DNA from: an uncultured Bacteroidales bacterium
GTDB lineage: Bacteria > Bacteroidota > Bacteroidia > Bacteroidales > Bacteroidaceae
Assembly: GCA_902779085.1 (NCBI GenBank)
Contig: CACYZY010000006.1
Location: 1 to 64,000 of the forward strand
DNA: 64,000 nt
Reading direction: 5' to 3'
This document shows positions 1 to 8,106 of the stretch, piece after piece. Within the stretch, counting starts at the first letter, position 1. Each line of letters begins with the position of its first letter. Under the pieces are notes generated by a model. The model was given only the letters and a program-made list of their open reading frames with translations, was not told where the DNA came from and did not search any database. The translations under genes were made by a program, and so were the position numbers.

Positions 1-250
1 TTGCGTGTCGCGCATCTCTTCCTTATGCCAGCTTCAATCATCGAATCGCCTTCCACCTTGCCATATAGAATGTTGCTTCTGGGTTCCGAATTAGATCACA
101 ATTGAAATCCAGTGTCTCATGGCTGTAGTCTTCTGCTGGAGATGGGAATCCGGCTTTTATGCCAGGAGCGAATTGAAGCTTCAGTTTCTTCTCAAAGTCA
201 CCTTGTATGATTTGACCATTATCTATCTGTCTGTTCGATAAATTGGAATT
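1..250 (-). pseudogene. Decayed UmuD-like (S24/LexA-type peptidase) remnant
   Basis: Translating the minus strand gives a UmuD-type N-terminal stretch with the hallmark AGFPSPAEDY, followed by a segment reading LDFNCDLIRNPEATFY. The frame then breaks: after ATFY two extra bases near 61-68 are needed to continue into GKVEGDSMIEAGI, which holds the GDSM motif of the catalytic serine. A second disruption is likely near 20-24, where the expected acidic EEGD stretch is out of frame. No ATG is in frame upstream, because a stop lies just before the readable part, directly behind the stop of the acetyltransferase gene. Family members are SOS-regulated self-cleaving subunits of an error-prone polymerase. 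Here the gene is clearly broken. The rest of it, and any umuC neighbour, lie outside the window. Confidence 0.8.
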
Positions 251-256
251 TACCCA

Positions 257-916
257 TTACCCCTCCACAAACGCCTTGATTTCTTGCTCCAAGAGGCGGA
301 ATACATTTGCAACCAGATAGCCATCAGCAATCGCATGATTCAGGCGGACTGTCACTGGCATAACAAGCCTACCGTTTTCTTCCCTGTATTTCCCCCAGTT
401 GACAATAGGCGCAAAATACAGATGCCCGTCAGGCAGTTCTATGTTCAGCGAATCGTACGAGAGCCATGATATGAACGATGCATCAAACCAGTTCGGGTGG
501 TTCGCCATATCCAGTCCGTATTCCCTTGTTTTCTTTGCCTCTTCAACATCCCGCAAAGCAGAAGCATAGAACTTTTCATAGTCCTCAAAGTATTCTGTAT
601 AGACAGGTGTGCATGTTTCCGTATCTTCATGAAAAACATACTGGGTGGGATTTATCACGTCGTAGCAGATGAGTTCATCCGTCTGCCAGAGATAGCCCAT
701 TCTGTAGTCTTCACGTGAATTCATCACATTGGAGAGAATATACAGGAAGTTGATATAAAACTTTGTCCCTGTTTTCTTGGAGTATGAAGCAAGTTCTGTT
801 ACGTCTATCCTCGCCGTTATGGAAGTAGAGCATTTACAATCTTCGGAAAAGTGACGGAAGACACCTTTCCTATAGTATTTATCTCTGTCAATTACCTTAT
901 AGTTCGTATTCATCAT
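257..916 (-). CDS. Chloramphenicol acetyltransferase-fold (CatA-like) protein
   Basis: This 219-residue protein has the length and architecture of type A chloramphenicol acetyltransferases, trimeric cytoplasmic enzymes that move acetyl from acetyl-CoA to a hydroxyl. The active-site motif near the C-terminus reads NHAIADGY at 193-200. The catalytic His (H194) and structural Asp (D198) of the HHxxxDG signature are kept, but the first His of the pair is Asn and the residue after DGY is Leu rather than His. A WFDASFISW segment near 143-151 matches the conserved region before the second half. Two adjacent ATGs are possible starts. No promoter of the TAnnTTTG type is visible in the 30 bases separating it from the nitroreductase gene. 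The fold is clear, but chromosomal homologues often have unknown acceptors, so drug acetylation is not shown. Confidence 0.75.
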   Translation of the reverse strand: MMNTNYKVIDRDKYYRKGVFRHFSEDCKCSTSITARIDVTELASYSKKTGTKFYINFLYILSNVMNSREDYRMGYLWQTDELICYDVINPTQYVFHEDTETCTPVYTEYFEDYEKFYASALRDVEEAKKTREYGLDMANHPNWFDASFISWLSYDSLNIELPDGHLYFAPIVNWGKYREENGRLVMPVTVRLNHAIADGYLVANVFRLLEQEIKAFVEG

Positions 917-946
917 TGTAAATTCCGATTTATCTGTTTGATACTT

Positions 947-1642
947 TTATGCCCACACAAAGTTGTCTTTGCCAGCTCCGATTTCAAAATGGCACTTGAC
1001 GATGCCCAGGTCCATCTGGGTGAAGCCGATGATTGAGAAGTTCCTTTTGGCGAGTACTCGTGCTGGCTTGTCATCGGTGGCTGGTAGATACTCGAAGAAG
1101 AACTTCTGCTGGTTGACGGCAGTGGGCGCAAGCAAGGCTGCTTCAACACCTTTTCTGAACCATGACGGGGTGCTGTCAGATGCGTTGCTGACTTGCTCTA
1201 CAGTTTTGATTTTGTGAGCTCTACCCTGTGAATCTCCATAGCCGATAGAGATATATGCCTTGATGACTTCGCTTTCCTCCAGTACATAGGTTCCTGGCAC
1301 CTTGCTATAGCTGAGCCCCACCCAGCATGTGTTCAGTCCCAGCATCTGGGCCAACAGTACAAGTTGTTCGCCATAATAGCCTATTCGCTCGTCGAGGTCA
1401 TCAGCTTTGGCACCTGCCATGACGATGTAGCTGGTGACATTACGGAAACTTCCGTATTTGGCTAGCTTCCCCTGAAACGCCTTTGGCTCGTTTTGGATAA
1501 GCTGCATGTGCAACTTCCCTTCCTGGTTAAGCTCTGCTATCTTATCAATCAGCACTTTTGCTACAGCCTCTTCCAAAGGCTGCTCCTTGTACGCCCTTAT
1601 GCTGTGGCGTGCTTTAATGGCTTCTTGTACTGTCATTTCCAT
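947..1642 (-). CDS. Nitroreductase-family flavoprotein
   Basis: The 231-residue product opens with the family signature AIKARHSIRAY, whose Arg and Ser residues bind the FMN phosphate. A GYYGEQLVLLAQMLGLNTCWVG-like region at about 88-110 is the helix and strand of the dimer core, and WFRKGVEAALLAPTAVNQQ at about 162-180 holds the conserved Ala-Pro-(Ser/Thr)-Ala-x-Asn-x-Gln. This order fits the putative TM-nitroreductase branch (Pfam PF14512) rather than NfsA/NfsB. Members use NAD(P)H and FMN to reduce nitro or quinone compounds; the physiological substrate is unknown. It lies 30 bases upstream of the acetyltransferase gene and 34 bases after the esterase gene on the same strand, so the three may be co-transcribed. 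Confidence 0.85.
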   Translation of the reverse strand: MEMTVQEAIKARHSIRAYKEQPLEEAVAKVLIDKIAELNQEGKLHMQLIQNEPKAFQGKLAKYGSFRNVTSYIVMAGAKADDLDERIGYYGEQLVLLAQMLGLNTCWVGLSYSKVPGTYVLEESEVIKAYISIGYGDSQGRAHKIKTVEQVSNASDSTPSWFRKGVEAALLAPTAVNQQKFFFEYLPATDDKPARVLAKRNFSIIGFTQMDLGIVKCHFEIGAGKDNFVWA

Positions 1643-1676
1643 AAATGCTTATATGTATTTCAGTCGTTGGCGGTGA

Positions 1677-3479
1677 TTAATTGCCAATCTTATTGCGGTT
1701 AGTCACCTTTGCTTTCTCTGCGTCCGACAGTTTCTCGTAGGCTGCCTTGGCCTGATCAGAACCGGCATCAATCATCTTGATGGTGGCACTCACAGGTGTC
1801 CAACCTTCGTTGAAAATCTCATCAGGTCCACTAGGTGTGTATTGTGCACTGTTCAATCCTGCAGTACCTGAACCTGCCTTAATCTTTCCTGCGGCATCAC
1901 GGCCCAGCCACTTGTTTCTCAGTTGGGCAATTTTGCCTCTTTTCATCTCGGTTTGTCTGTTCTGTGCATAGAGCCATTCAAAGCAGTAGTCGAGCTGATA
2001 GCCATATTTCCAGGTGGACATGTGGTTGCCTAGCGTAAAGCCTATCCAATTGATGCCAGAGCCAGGTTGTTGGTTGTCGTGTGTAACCAGTGCCTTGCCT
2101 CTCGCATTCTGGTCATCCAAATTCTCAAATGGACTCCAAGAATCATAAGGAATTTTCTTGCCGACGGCGGCATAATAATCAGCTACAGCTTGCCATAGGG
2201 CAGTGGCCATAGGGTCGTCAGCACAGGTCTGTGACAAGATATTGTCATCAGAGATCATGTAGTACCAGTTTTGATAGTTCACCTTGTCCAGTCCCCATCC
2301 GTTGAAACTTATGGGGTCATTCTCTGGGGTTCGTTCACCGCCATTCTGGAAAGTCTTGTTGTAGCTGTTGCTCCATTGTGCTCCTGTGGCCACAATGCCT
2401 GCAAAGAAGTTATCACGCTGAGCAGCCATATTCAATATGGTCATACCACCCATCGACTGCCCTGTGCCATATATCTTGTTCTCGTCAATATAGCCTTTGT
2501 ATTTTTCAAGTATATAGTCAATAAGTTCCCAGATGGCAGTGTTGGCTTCACTCGATGCTACCAGGTCGTTGGTAGAACGGCGGCTCTCTTCAATCTGTGG
2601 CACCAGTACAATGGTGGGCTGTTGGCTCTGCACAGCATCACCTGTATGTTTAACAGCTGCACGCGATGAGGTGATGGCAGCCATCGGGTCTGTGTCGTTG
2701 GCTCCAGCGTGTTCCATGTGAATGGTGAGGGCGATGTTGCCTTTATGATTTTCAAGTACTTCCTGCTTTGGCACGAAGATGGCATAAGGCATTTCAAAAT
2801 CCTCATATTTACCAGTGTATTCGCTATAGCAATGGGTTGCCTTGAAGGCTCCGTTGCCAATATAATTCAGTGTCCAGCCACTGCCTTCGGCAAACTCAGG
2901 CAATATCAGCTTGTCTTTGTCGGTTTCAATCACTTCTCTCATCCTGCCACCTCTTCCCATGCGCTCGGAGATGGTGTAGTTGCGCACCTCGGTATCGCTG
3001 GCAGTGATTGTTCCGTGGTTGCCTTCAATATCACCCGTCTGTTGCACGCCAGCCATCATGGTGGTGGTAAAGGCAAGGTTCTGGCCTGTCAGGATATAAT
3101 CGGTATTCACCTCAATAATCACAAATCTGCCAGTATCAGTACCACCTGTGCTCGAAGGGGCAGGTTGGTCGTTCACATATACTCTCGTAATCTGTCCCTC
3201 GTTGCCTTCTATCCCGTCCTTGTCAGTCTCAATGGTCTCTTTGAAACCATGCTGTTTCTCTTGCAGGATGGCATAGTCAGTAATACTGTATTTACTGGCA
3301 TCCACACTGCTTCCTTTGATTTCCTGATCATACTCTACGATTATGGCTGAGACCTTTGCACCTTCCAGGTCAACAAATCCGTAGGACTTTACATCTACGA
3401 TAGCTTCATTACTGTTGGTAGTACACGCTCCCATAACAGCCCATGTCAAAGCTGAAGCACATAGTAACACTTTATTCAT
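1677..3479 (-). CDS. Secreted lipoprotein esterase / alpha-beta hydrolase
   Basis: The 600-residue product begins with a lipoprotein signal peptide ending VMGAC, predicting lipidation at Cys19 and export. Residues about 25-220 look like an Ig-like N-terminal esterase domain. From about 230 the sequence becomes an alpha/beta hydrolase of the PHB-depolymerase/feruloyl-esterase type: AIFVPK start, LTIHMEHAG oxyanion region, and the nucleophile elbow GTGQSMGG with Ser342. A late GFTLGNHMSTW segment could supply the catalytic His. The motif IETDKD occurs twice (about 83 and 185), each followed by an acidic patch. Probable substrates are acyl or feruloyl esters on plant polysaccharide, but that is inference from the fold. 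It is the last lipoprotein gene of the left-hand minus-strand cluster. Confidence 0.75.
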   Translation of the reverse strand: MNKVLLCASALTWAVMGACTTNSNEAIVDVKSYGFVDLEGAKVSAIIVEYDQEIKGSSVDASKYSITDYAILQEKQHGFKETIETDKDGIEGNEGQITRVYVNDQPAPSSTGGTDTGRFVIIEVNTDYILTGQNLAFTTTMMAGVQQTGDIEGNHGTITASDTEVRNYTISERMGRGGRMREVIETDKDKLILPEFAEGSGWTLNYIGNGAFKATHCYSEYTGKYEDFEMPYAIFVPKQEVLENHKGNIALTIHMEHAGANDTDPMAAITSSRAAVKHTGDAVQSQQPTIVLVPQIEESRRSTNDLVASSEANTAIWELIDYILEKYKGYIDENKIYGTGQSMGGMTILNMAAQRDNFFAGIVATGAQWSNSYNKTFQNGGERTPENDPISFNGWGLDKVNYQNWYYMISDDNILSQTCADDPMATALWQAVADYYAAVGKKIPYDSWSPFENLDDQNARGKALVTHDNQQPGSGINWIGFTLGNHMSTWKYGYQLDYCFEWLYAQNRQTEMKRGKIAQLRNKWLGRDAAGKIKAGSGTAGLNSAQYTPSGPDEIFNEGWTPVSATIKMIDAGSDQAKAAYEKLSDAEKAKVTNRNKIGN

Positions 3480-3529
3480 AAAAATACTATTGGAGTTTGA
3501 TTCGAGCCTACTTGCTCAGGTCTCTACCA

Positions 3530-3592
3530 AGACCTTATATGTTAGCAATTACTCCCCGTGTTTCTTAGCAGGCCATCCGCAGTCCTCCTCAA
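3530..3592 (-). pseudogene. Orphan 3' end of a lipoprotein gene (copy of the gene at 8107-9036)
   Basis: Directly after the stop codon of the lipoprotein gene at 3593 the minus strand reads EEDCGWPAKKHGE and a stop. This matches the last residues of the lipoprotein at 8107-9036 (QDYGWPAKKLGE, stop). The similarity continues past the stop into untranslated sequence: ATAAGGTCTTG occurs 3' of both. There is no upstream coding sequence, so this is a relic. It shows that the block containing the third lipoprotein and the tandem pair has been rearranged or duplicated. Confidence 0.8.
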
Positions 3593-5749
3593 TTATCTTA
3601 CATACACAATTTCTACTGGATAGCCTTCACGATAAGTGATATCCGCACTATCGCAGCGCCAGTGGATGGTATATTTCTGCACGCCATAGTCTTCAGCAAG
3701 ATCCAGTAAGAGATCCTTGTTTTCGTCGAATACTTTCTGGGCAGCTTTTATGTTGGCCGAAATCACCTGCACACTGGTAGGGGTGCGGTCGAAGATTGTC
3801 ATCACGTCATGGAAACTATCCGGATACTTGGTGCGCAGTCGGTTTTCAATCTTCTCAGCCGTGTCACCCGGTCTGCTTCCATCCATCATCTCATCCACCT
3901 TCACATACATGCGCCAAATCTGCGAGGCACGGAAAGGCTCCTGCAGGGTGAATGAAGACACTGCGTTTTCATTATAGCAAACTTCCTCAATCATGCTGTA
4001 CCATCTTATATCGAATCCCTCGGTTGTACACAGCAATGCGCCCGTATAAGGATTTGAGACAACCTGCAGCTCGTATTGCTCCGAAGGATTCGCTACCGAC
4101 CAGCATATCTCGTTATTTATATCGATATCGCTCAGTGTAGCTTGTGTGGGCATGGTGTGCGAGATATGGTGACCATGATCAGTTCCCCAATAGTCTTTGA
4201 ATGTAGGCACTGTGGCATTGTAAGACCATGTCACCTTGTTGCCCGTGGTGTTTTTGTTCACCGTGATGTCATTAGACACCACAGAGGTACTCATCTCGAA
4301 ATAGTTGGATTTGCTCCAGCCCTGTAGATATTCAAAGCCCGCGCTCACACTTGGCGCCTCAGCGGCGGTAACGGTCCACGTCACACCTATTTCTGTCGAT
4401 GTGCCACTTTCGCTACCTATGTTCACCGTCTTATATGTGGTGCTGTTGTCCGTGTAGGGCAGGGCTTCCTCCAAGTTGATGGTGCCGTTCCCGACGAGGT
4501 CCATCGAGGTGACGTAGCGGGTGAAGAACGCACCGAACCAATACAGCCAATTCCTACCATTTAAATCATAGCTAGCCACGGCCACACCGTCATGATAATC
4601 TATCGAGGCCCATCCAGCACCATCCGTAGTCTGGTTAGGATCGTTGATGTCGAAACAGAAAATCTTGTCCCCATCCTGTTCCCCCATCTTGAGCAGCACT
4701 TTCTCCTGAATATAGTAGTAATCTTTTTTAGTCGTCAGATTGTGTACGCCCCACGAATTTAAAGTGACGCGCATGGCATCATGATGCGACTTCACGTTTT
4801 GACTCTTGTCTTTGAAAATAATCGGAGCACTCAGGGTGAACGACTCGCTGCTGTTCAGCAGCTTGTTTATGGCATCAGGTGTGTCAGCCCTGGTAGCCAG
4901 AGCACGCGTGGCAGCCGCCAGCGCCTCTTTGCGCTGCTTGTCAATGCCATTCAGCCAGTCGGCCACCGCATCAGCCATGCGTCCGCAGCGGTAAGGTGTG
5001 CGCTCCAACTTGACGGTCTGTGGCTGTAACTCGCTCTCAATCCCGTCGTCATCCGTAGTGATGGTGCCGACGTTGAACTCCGTGGCCACATTCTCCTGCT
5101 GGAAGTACTCTCTATTAGAGAACACGACGATTTCCCCAACCAGATCGCTCATTATATAGTCATCAGCACGGGTGGCTGCCATGCTCTGTAACACGTTCAG
5201 ACGGTTGTTGTAACGCTCTCTCAAAGAGGAAATGCCACCAGTAGACTTCTTCACGCCAGGGCCGAACTCAAAGTTCGCGTCTATGAAATCCTGGTCGCGC
5301 TGGTCATTCAAGGCGATTACTCGAGCCACGAAGGTCAGCAGATCCTCTACCGTAGGCGTTTCCATGGCCACGAAGTCATTGCGTAGCAGCACATCCAGCA
5401 TCTGATCTATGGTCTCATCACTGACGGTAGCTATGTCGCTGCCCTTGATCACCACCAGTCGTGTGTCATCACCGATGGCTTTTGCGGGAGTATTCAGTCT
5501 CTTCACCAGAGCTGCACCAGTGGAGCCATCGGCAAAGTTGGAAAGTACGGCAGCGGGATAGTCAGCCGAAACCATAACTCCCATCAGGTCGGTGGTAGGT
5601 TCTATAAAGTCAGGAATATCAATAATATCTATTCCTTCATATGGATCCTTCTCATCATTAAAATCATCATTAATGCATGAAAATAAGCAAATCATAGCGC
5701 CGCAGAGAGTGAGAAATGCGGCCAGTCTTGTAACATTAATTATCTTCAT
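3593..5749 (-). CDS. Large lipoprotein, tandem paralogue 1 (unknown function)
   Basis: I do not recognise a named family. The reading frame can extend to a TTG at 5776, but the ATG at 5749 (MKIINVTRLAAFL) starts a normal lipoprotein signal peptide ending LFSC, so I use it (718 residues). The mature protein starts with an acidic linker, then a conserved helical part (about 40-280) containing Ala-rich segments. A beta-rich second half has many aromatic-alternating strands (for example KSNYFEMSTSVVSNDI and KVTWSYNATVPTF). The C-terminal 34 residues are identical to those of the paralogue at 5802-7898. The two genes lie head to tail with 52 bases between them. The beta-rich region faintly recalls pore-forming leukocidin-type proteins; this is a guess needing structure prediction. 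Its promoter -7 element differs from that of the paralogue at one base. Confidence 0.8.
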   Translation of the reverse strand: MKIINVTRLAAFLTLCGAMICLFSCINDDFNDEKDPYEGIDIIDIPDFIEPTTDLMGVMVSADYPAAVLSNFADGSTGAALVKRLNTPAKAIGDDTRLVVIKGSDIATVSDETIDQMLDVLLRNDFVAMETPTVEDLLTFVARVIALNDQRDQDFIDANFEFGPGVKKSTGGISSLRERYNNRLNVLQSMAATRADDYIMSDLVGEIVVFSNREYFQQENVATEFNVGTITTDDDGIESELQPQTVKLERTPYRCGRMADAVADWLNGIDKQRKEALAAATRALATRADTPDAINKLLNSSESFTLSAPIIFKDKSQNVKSHHDAMRVTLNSWGVHNLTTKKDYYYIQEKVLLKMGEQDGDKIFCFDINDPNQTTDGAGWASIDYHDGVAVASYDLNGRNWLYWFGAFFTRYVTSMDLVGNGTINLEEALPYTDNSTTYKTVNIGSESGTSTEIGVTWTVTAAEAPSVSAGFEYLQGWSKSNYFEMSTSVVSNDITVNKNTTGNKVTWSYNATVPTFKDYWGTDHGHHISHTMPTQATLSDIDINNEICWSVANPSEQYELQVVSNPYTGALLCTTEGFDIRWYSMIEEVCYNENAVSSFTLQEPFRASQIWRMYVKVDEMMDGSRPGDTAEKIENRLRTKYPDSFHDVMTIFDRTPTSVQVISANIKAAQKVFDENKDLLLDLAEDYGVQKYTIHWRCDSADITYREGYPVEIVYVR

Positions 5750-5780
5750 TTTTTTATTCGTGTGGTTAAGTTTCAACGAG

Positions 5781-5788
5781 CAATGATA
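5781..5788 (-). promoter_or_regulatory. Weakened -7 element before tandem paralogue 1
   Basis: On the minus strand this site reads TATCATTG, 31 bases upstream of the ATG at 5749. The same place before paralogue 2 reads TATCTTTG, an exact TAnnTTTG. The surrounding bases are otherwise almost the same in both copies, so this looks like a duplicated promoter with one substitution in the conserved TTTG. Confidence 0.5.
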
Positions 5789-5801
5789 CTATAATTTTGT
5801 A

Positions 5802-7898
5802 TTATCTTACATACACAATTTCTACTGGATAGCCTTCACGATAAGTGATATCCGCACTATCGCAGCGCCAGTGTATGGTATATTTCTGCACGCCATAGTC
5901 TTCTGCATACAGCTTCAAGAGGTCCTTGTTTTTGTCGAATGTTTTCTTGGCCTCCGCTATGTTGGCCGAAATCACCTGCACGCTGGTAGGGGTGCTATCG
6001 AAGATCGTCATCACGTCATGGAAGCATTCCGGATACTTGGTACGCAATCGGTTTTCCAGCTTTTCAGCCGTGTCACCAGGCCTGCTTCCGTCCATCATCT
6101 CATCCACCTTCACATACATGCGCCAAACCTGCGCAGCGCGGAAAGGCTCCAGCAGGGTGAATGAACGCTTCTCTGGCATGCCGGTTTTCTCAATCGTGTG
6201 GGTGTAACTTGGAGGGGCTCCTGTCTCACTATATAACATGGCGCCCGTATAGGGAGCAGAAGTGATGTTAAGCTTGTATCGTCCCGTAGGCTTCGTTACC
6301 GACCAGCAGACCTCGTTATTTATATTGATGTCGTTCAGCGTAGCTTCTGTGGGCATCGTGTGCACAGCATAATAAAAGCCATCCACATAGTGACTGAACG
6401 TAGGCAATGTGGCCTTATATTGCCATTGCACCTTGGTGCCCGTAGTGTTTTTGGTTGTTGTAATGTCGTTAGACACCACAGAGGTACTCATCTCGAAATA
6501 GTTGGATTTGCTCTTGCCTTGCAGATATTCTCCGCCAAAGTTGGCACTTGGGACCTCGCCCATAGAAATACCCCACGTGGCACCGATTTCTTCCGACGTG
6601 CCAGCTTCGCTACCTATATTAATCGTCTTATACGTGGTGCTGTTGTCCGTGTAGGGCAGGGCTTCTTCCACGGTGACGGTGCCGTTACCGCTGAGGTCCA
6701 TCGAGGTAGTAAAGTCGGTAAAGAAAGCACCGAACCAATATTGCCAGGTGTCATAATTCTTTGCCAGAGACCATCCATAATAACCTTTGGTATGTCTGGG
6801 ATCGTTAATGTCGAAACAGAAAACCCTGTCCCCATTCTGTGGCCCCATCTTGAGCAGCACTTTCTCCTGCACATAATAGTAATCTTTTTTGGTCACCAGA
6901 TTGTGTACACCCCACGAATTAAAAGTGAGGCGTACACAATCTTCATGCCATTTAGGTGTATTCACATTATCTCTGAAGAAAATCGGATAACTCAGCGTGA
7001 ACGACTCGCTGCAGTTCAGCAGTTTGTTTATGGCATCAGGTGTTTCGGCCCTGGTAGCCAGGGTACGCGTGGCAGCCGCCTGCGCCTCTTTGCGCTGCTC
7101 GTTAATGCCATTCAACCAGTCGGCCGCCGCATCGGCCATGCGTCCGCAGCGGTAAGGCGTGCGCTCCAGTTTGATCGTCATTGGTTCCCGCTCGCTCTCA
7201 TTCCCATCGCCATCCATAGAGATGGTGCTGACGCTGAACTCCCTGAGTGTATTCTCCTGTTGGAAGTACTCCGTATTAGAGAACACGACGATTTCCCCAA
7301 CCAGATCGCTCATTATAAGCGCATCAGCACGGGTGGCAGCCATGCTCTGTAACACGTTCAGGCGGTTGTCGTAACGCTCTCTCAAAGAGGAAATGCCACC
7401 AGTAGACTTCTTCACGCCAGGGCCGAAGTCGAAGTTCGCGTCTATGAAATCCTGGTCGCGCTGGTCATGCAGGGTGATTACTCTAGCCACGAAGGTCAGC
7501 AGATCCTCTACCGTAGGCGTTTCCATGGCCACGAAGTCATTGCGTAGCAGCACTCCCAGCATCTGATCTATGGTCTCATCGCTCACGCGAGCCATGTCGC
7601 TGCCCTTGATCACCACCAGTCTGGTGTCATCACCGATAGCTTTTGCGGGAGCATTCAGTCTCTTCACCAAGGCTGCACCAGTGGTGCCTTCGGCAAAGTT
7701 GGAAAGTACGGCAGCGGGATAGTCAGCCGAAACCATTACTCCCATCAGGTCGGTGGTAGGTTCTATAAACTCAGGAATATCAATGACCTCGGTACCTGAA
7801 GGGTAATCTACCTCATCATCCTTGCATGCAAAAAAGCTTATCATGGCACCGCAGAGAGTAAGAAATGCGGCCAATCTTGTAACATTAATAATCTTCAT
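5802..7898 (-). CDS. Large lipoprotein, tandem paralogue 2 (unknown function)
   Basis: This is the upstream member of the tandem pair. The frame opens at a TTG (7928), but the ATG at 7898 begins the signal peptide MKIINVTRLAAFLTLC ending SFFAC, and a good promoter sits 31 bases upstream, so the product is 698 residues. Residues after the lipobox differ from paralogue 1. The next ~200 residues are close to identical (for example TTDLMGVMVSADYPAAVLSN). The middle diverges with small insertions and deletions, and the end is again identical. It has the same helical first half and beta-rich second half. It is probably an outer-membrane surface lipoprotein, given the acidic residues after the lipid-bearing Cys (KDDEVD), which resemble the surface-export signal described in Bacteroidetes. 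Function unknown. Confidence 0.8.
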   Translation of the reverse strand: MKIINVTRLAAFLTLCGAMISFFACKDDEVDYPSGTEVIDIPEFIEPTTDLMGVMVSADYPAAVLSNFAEGTTGAALVKRLNAPAKAIGDDTRLVVIKGSDMARVSDETIDQMLGVLLRNDFVAMETPTVEDLLTFVARVITLHDQRDQDFIDANFDFGPGVKKSTGGISSLRERYDNRLNVLQSMAATRADALIMSDLVGEIVVFSNTEYFQQENTLREFSVSTISMDGDGNESEREPMTIKLERTPYRCGRMADAAADWLNGINEQRKEAQAAATRTLATRAETPDAINKLLNCSESFTLSYPIFFRDNVNTPKWHEDCVRLTFNSWGVHNLVTKKDYYYVQEKVLLKMGPQNGDRVFCFDINDPRHTKGYYGWSLAKNYDTWQYWFGAFFTDFTTSMDLSGNGTVTVEEALPYTDNSTTYKTINIGSEAGTSEEIGATWGISMGEVPSANFGGEYLQGKSKSNYFEMSTSVVSNDITTTKNTTGTKVQWQYKATLPTFSHYVDGFYYAVHTMPTEATLNDININNEVCWSVTKPTGRYKLNITSAPYTGAMLYSETGAPPSYTHTIEKTGMPEKRSFTLLEPFRAAQVWRMYVKVDEMMDGSRPGDTAEKLENRLRTKYPECFHDVMTIFDSTPTSVQVISANIAEAKKTFDKNKDLLKLYAEDYGVQKYTIHWRCDSADITYREGYPVEIVYVR

Positions 7899-7929
7899 AT
7901 TTTTGTTCGTGTGGTTTAGTTTCAACAAG

Positions 7930-7937
7930 CAAAGATA
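7930..7937 (-). promoter_or_regulatory. Promoter -7 element of tandem paralogue 2
   Basis: TATCTTTG on the minus strand matches the Bacteroidetes -7 consensus TAnnTTTG and lies 31 bases before the chosen ATG at 7898. I see no clear TTTG at the usual 19-base distance upstream. Confidence 0.6.
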
Positions 7938-8007
7938 CTATAATTTTCTTAATTTTAAATGTATTCAGCCCATTTTTCGGCTTTCCATCTATGAAAACCT
8001 AATAGAA

Positions 8008-8033
8008 ACAGGCGAGGCAATGCCCCGCCTGTT
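8008..8033 (-). terminator. Hairpin terminator after the lipoprotein gene at 8107
   Basis: Inverted repeat AACAGGCGAGGC / GCCCCGCCTGTT with a three-base loop, one G-T pair, and TTTCTATT following on the minus strand. It lies 74 bases after the stop of the lipoprotein gene and separates it from the promoter of paralogue 2. Confidence 0.7.
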
Positions 8034-8106
8034 AGCTCTTTCTAAGAAGGCTATTAATAGCATCTTGAAAATTCAGATATTTAGCAAGACCTTATGATGT
8101 TCAACA

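Noticed and set aside
2709-3350. 213-codon open frame on the plus strand
   Set aside because: Antisense to the lipoprotein esterase; no promoter or homologous feature.
6360-7352. 330-codon open frame on the plus strand
   Set aside because: It is antisense to the tandem lipoprotein, a paralogous sequence whose minus-strand frame has a signal peptide and conserved protein. The plus-strand product shows no family features.
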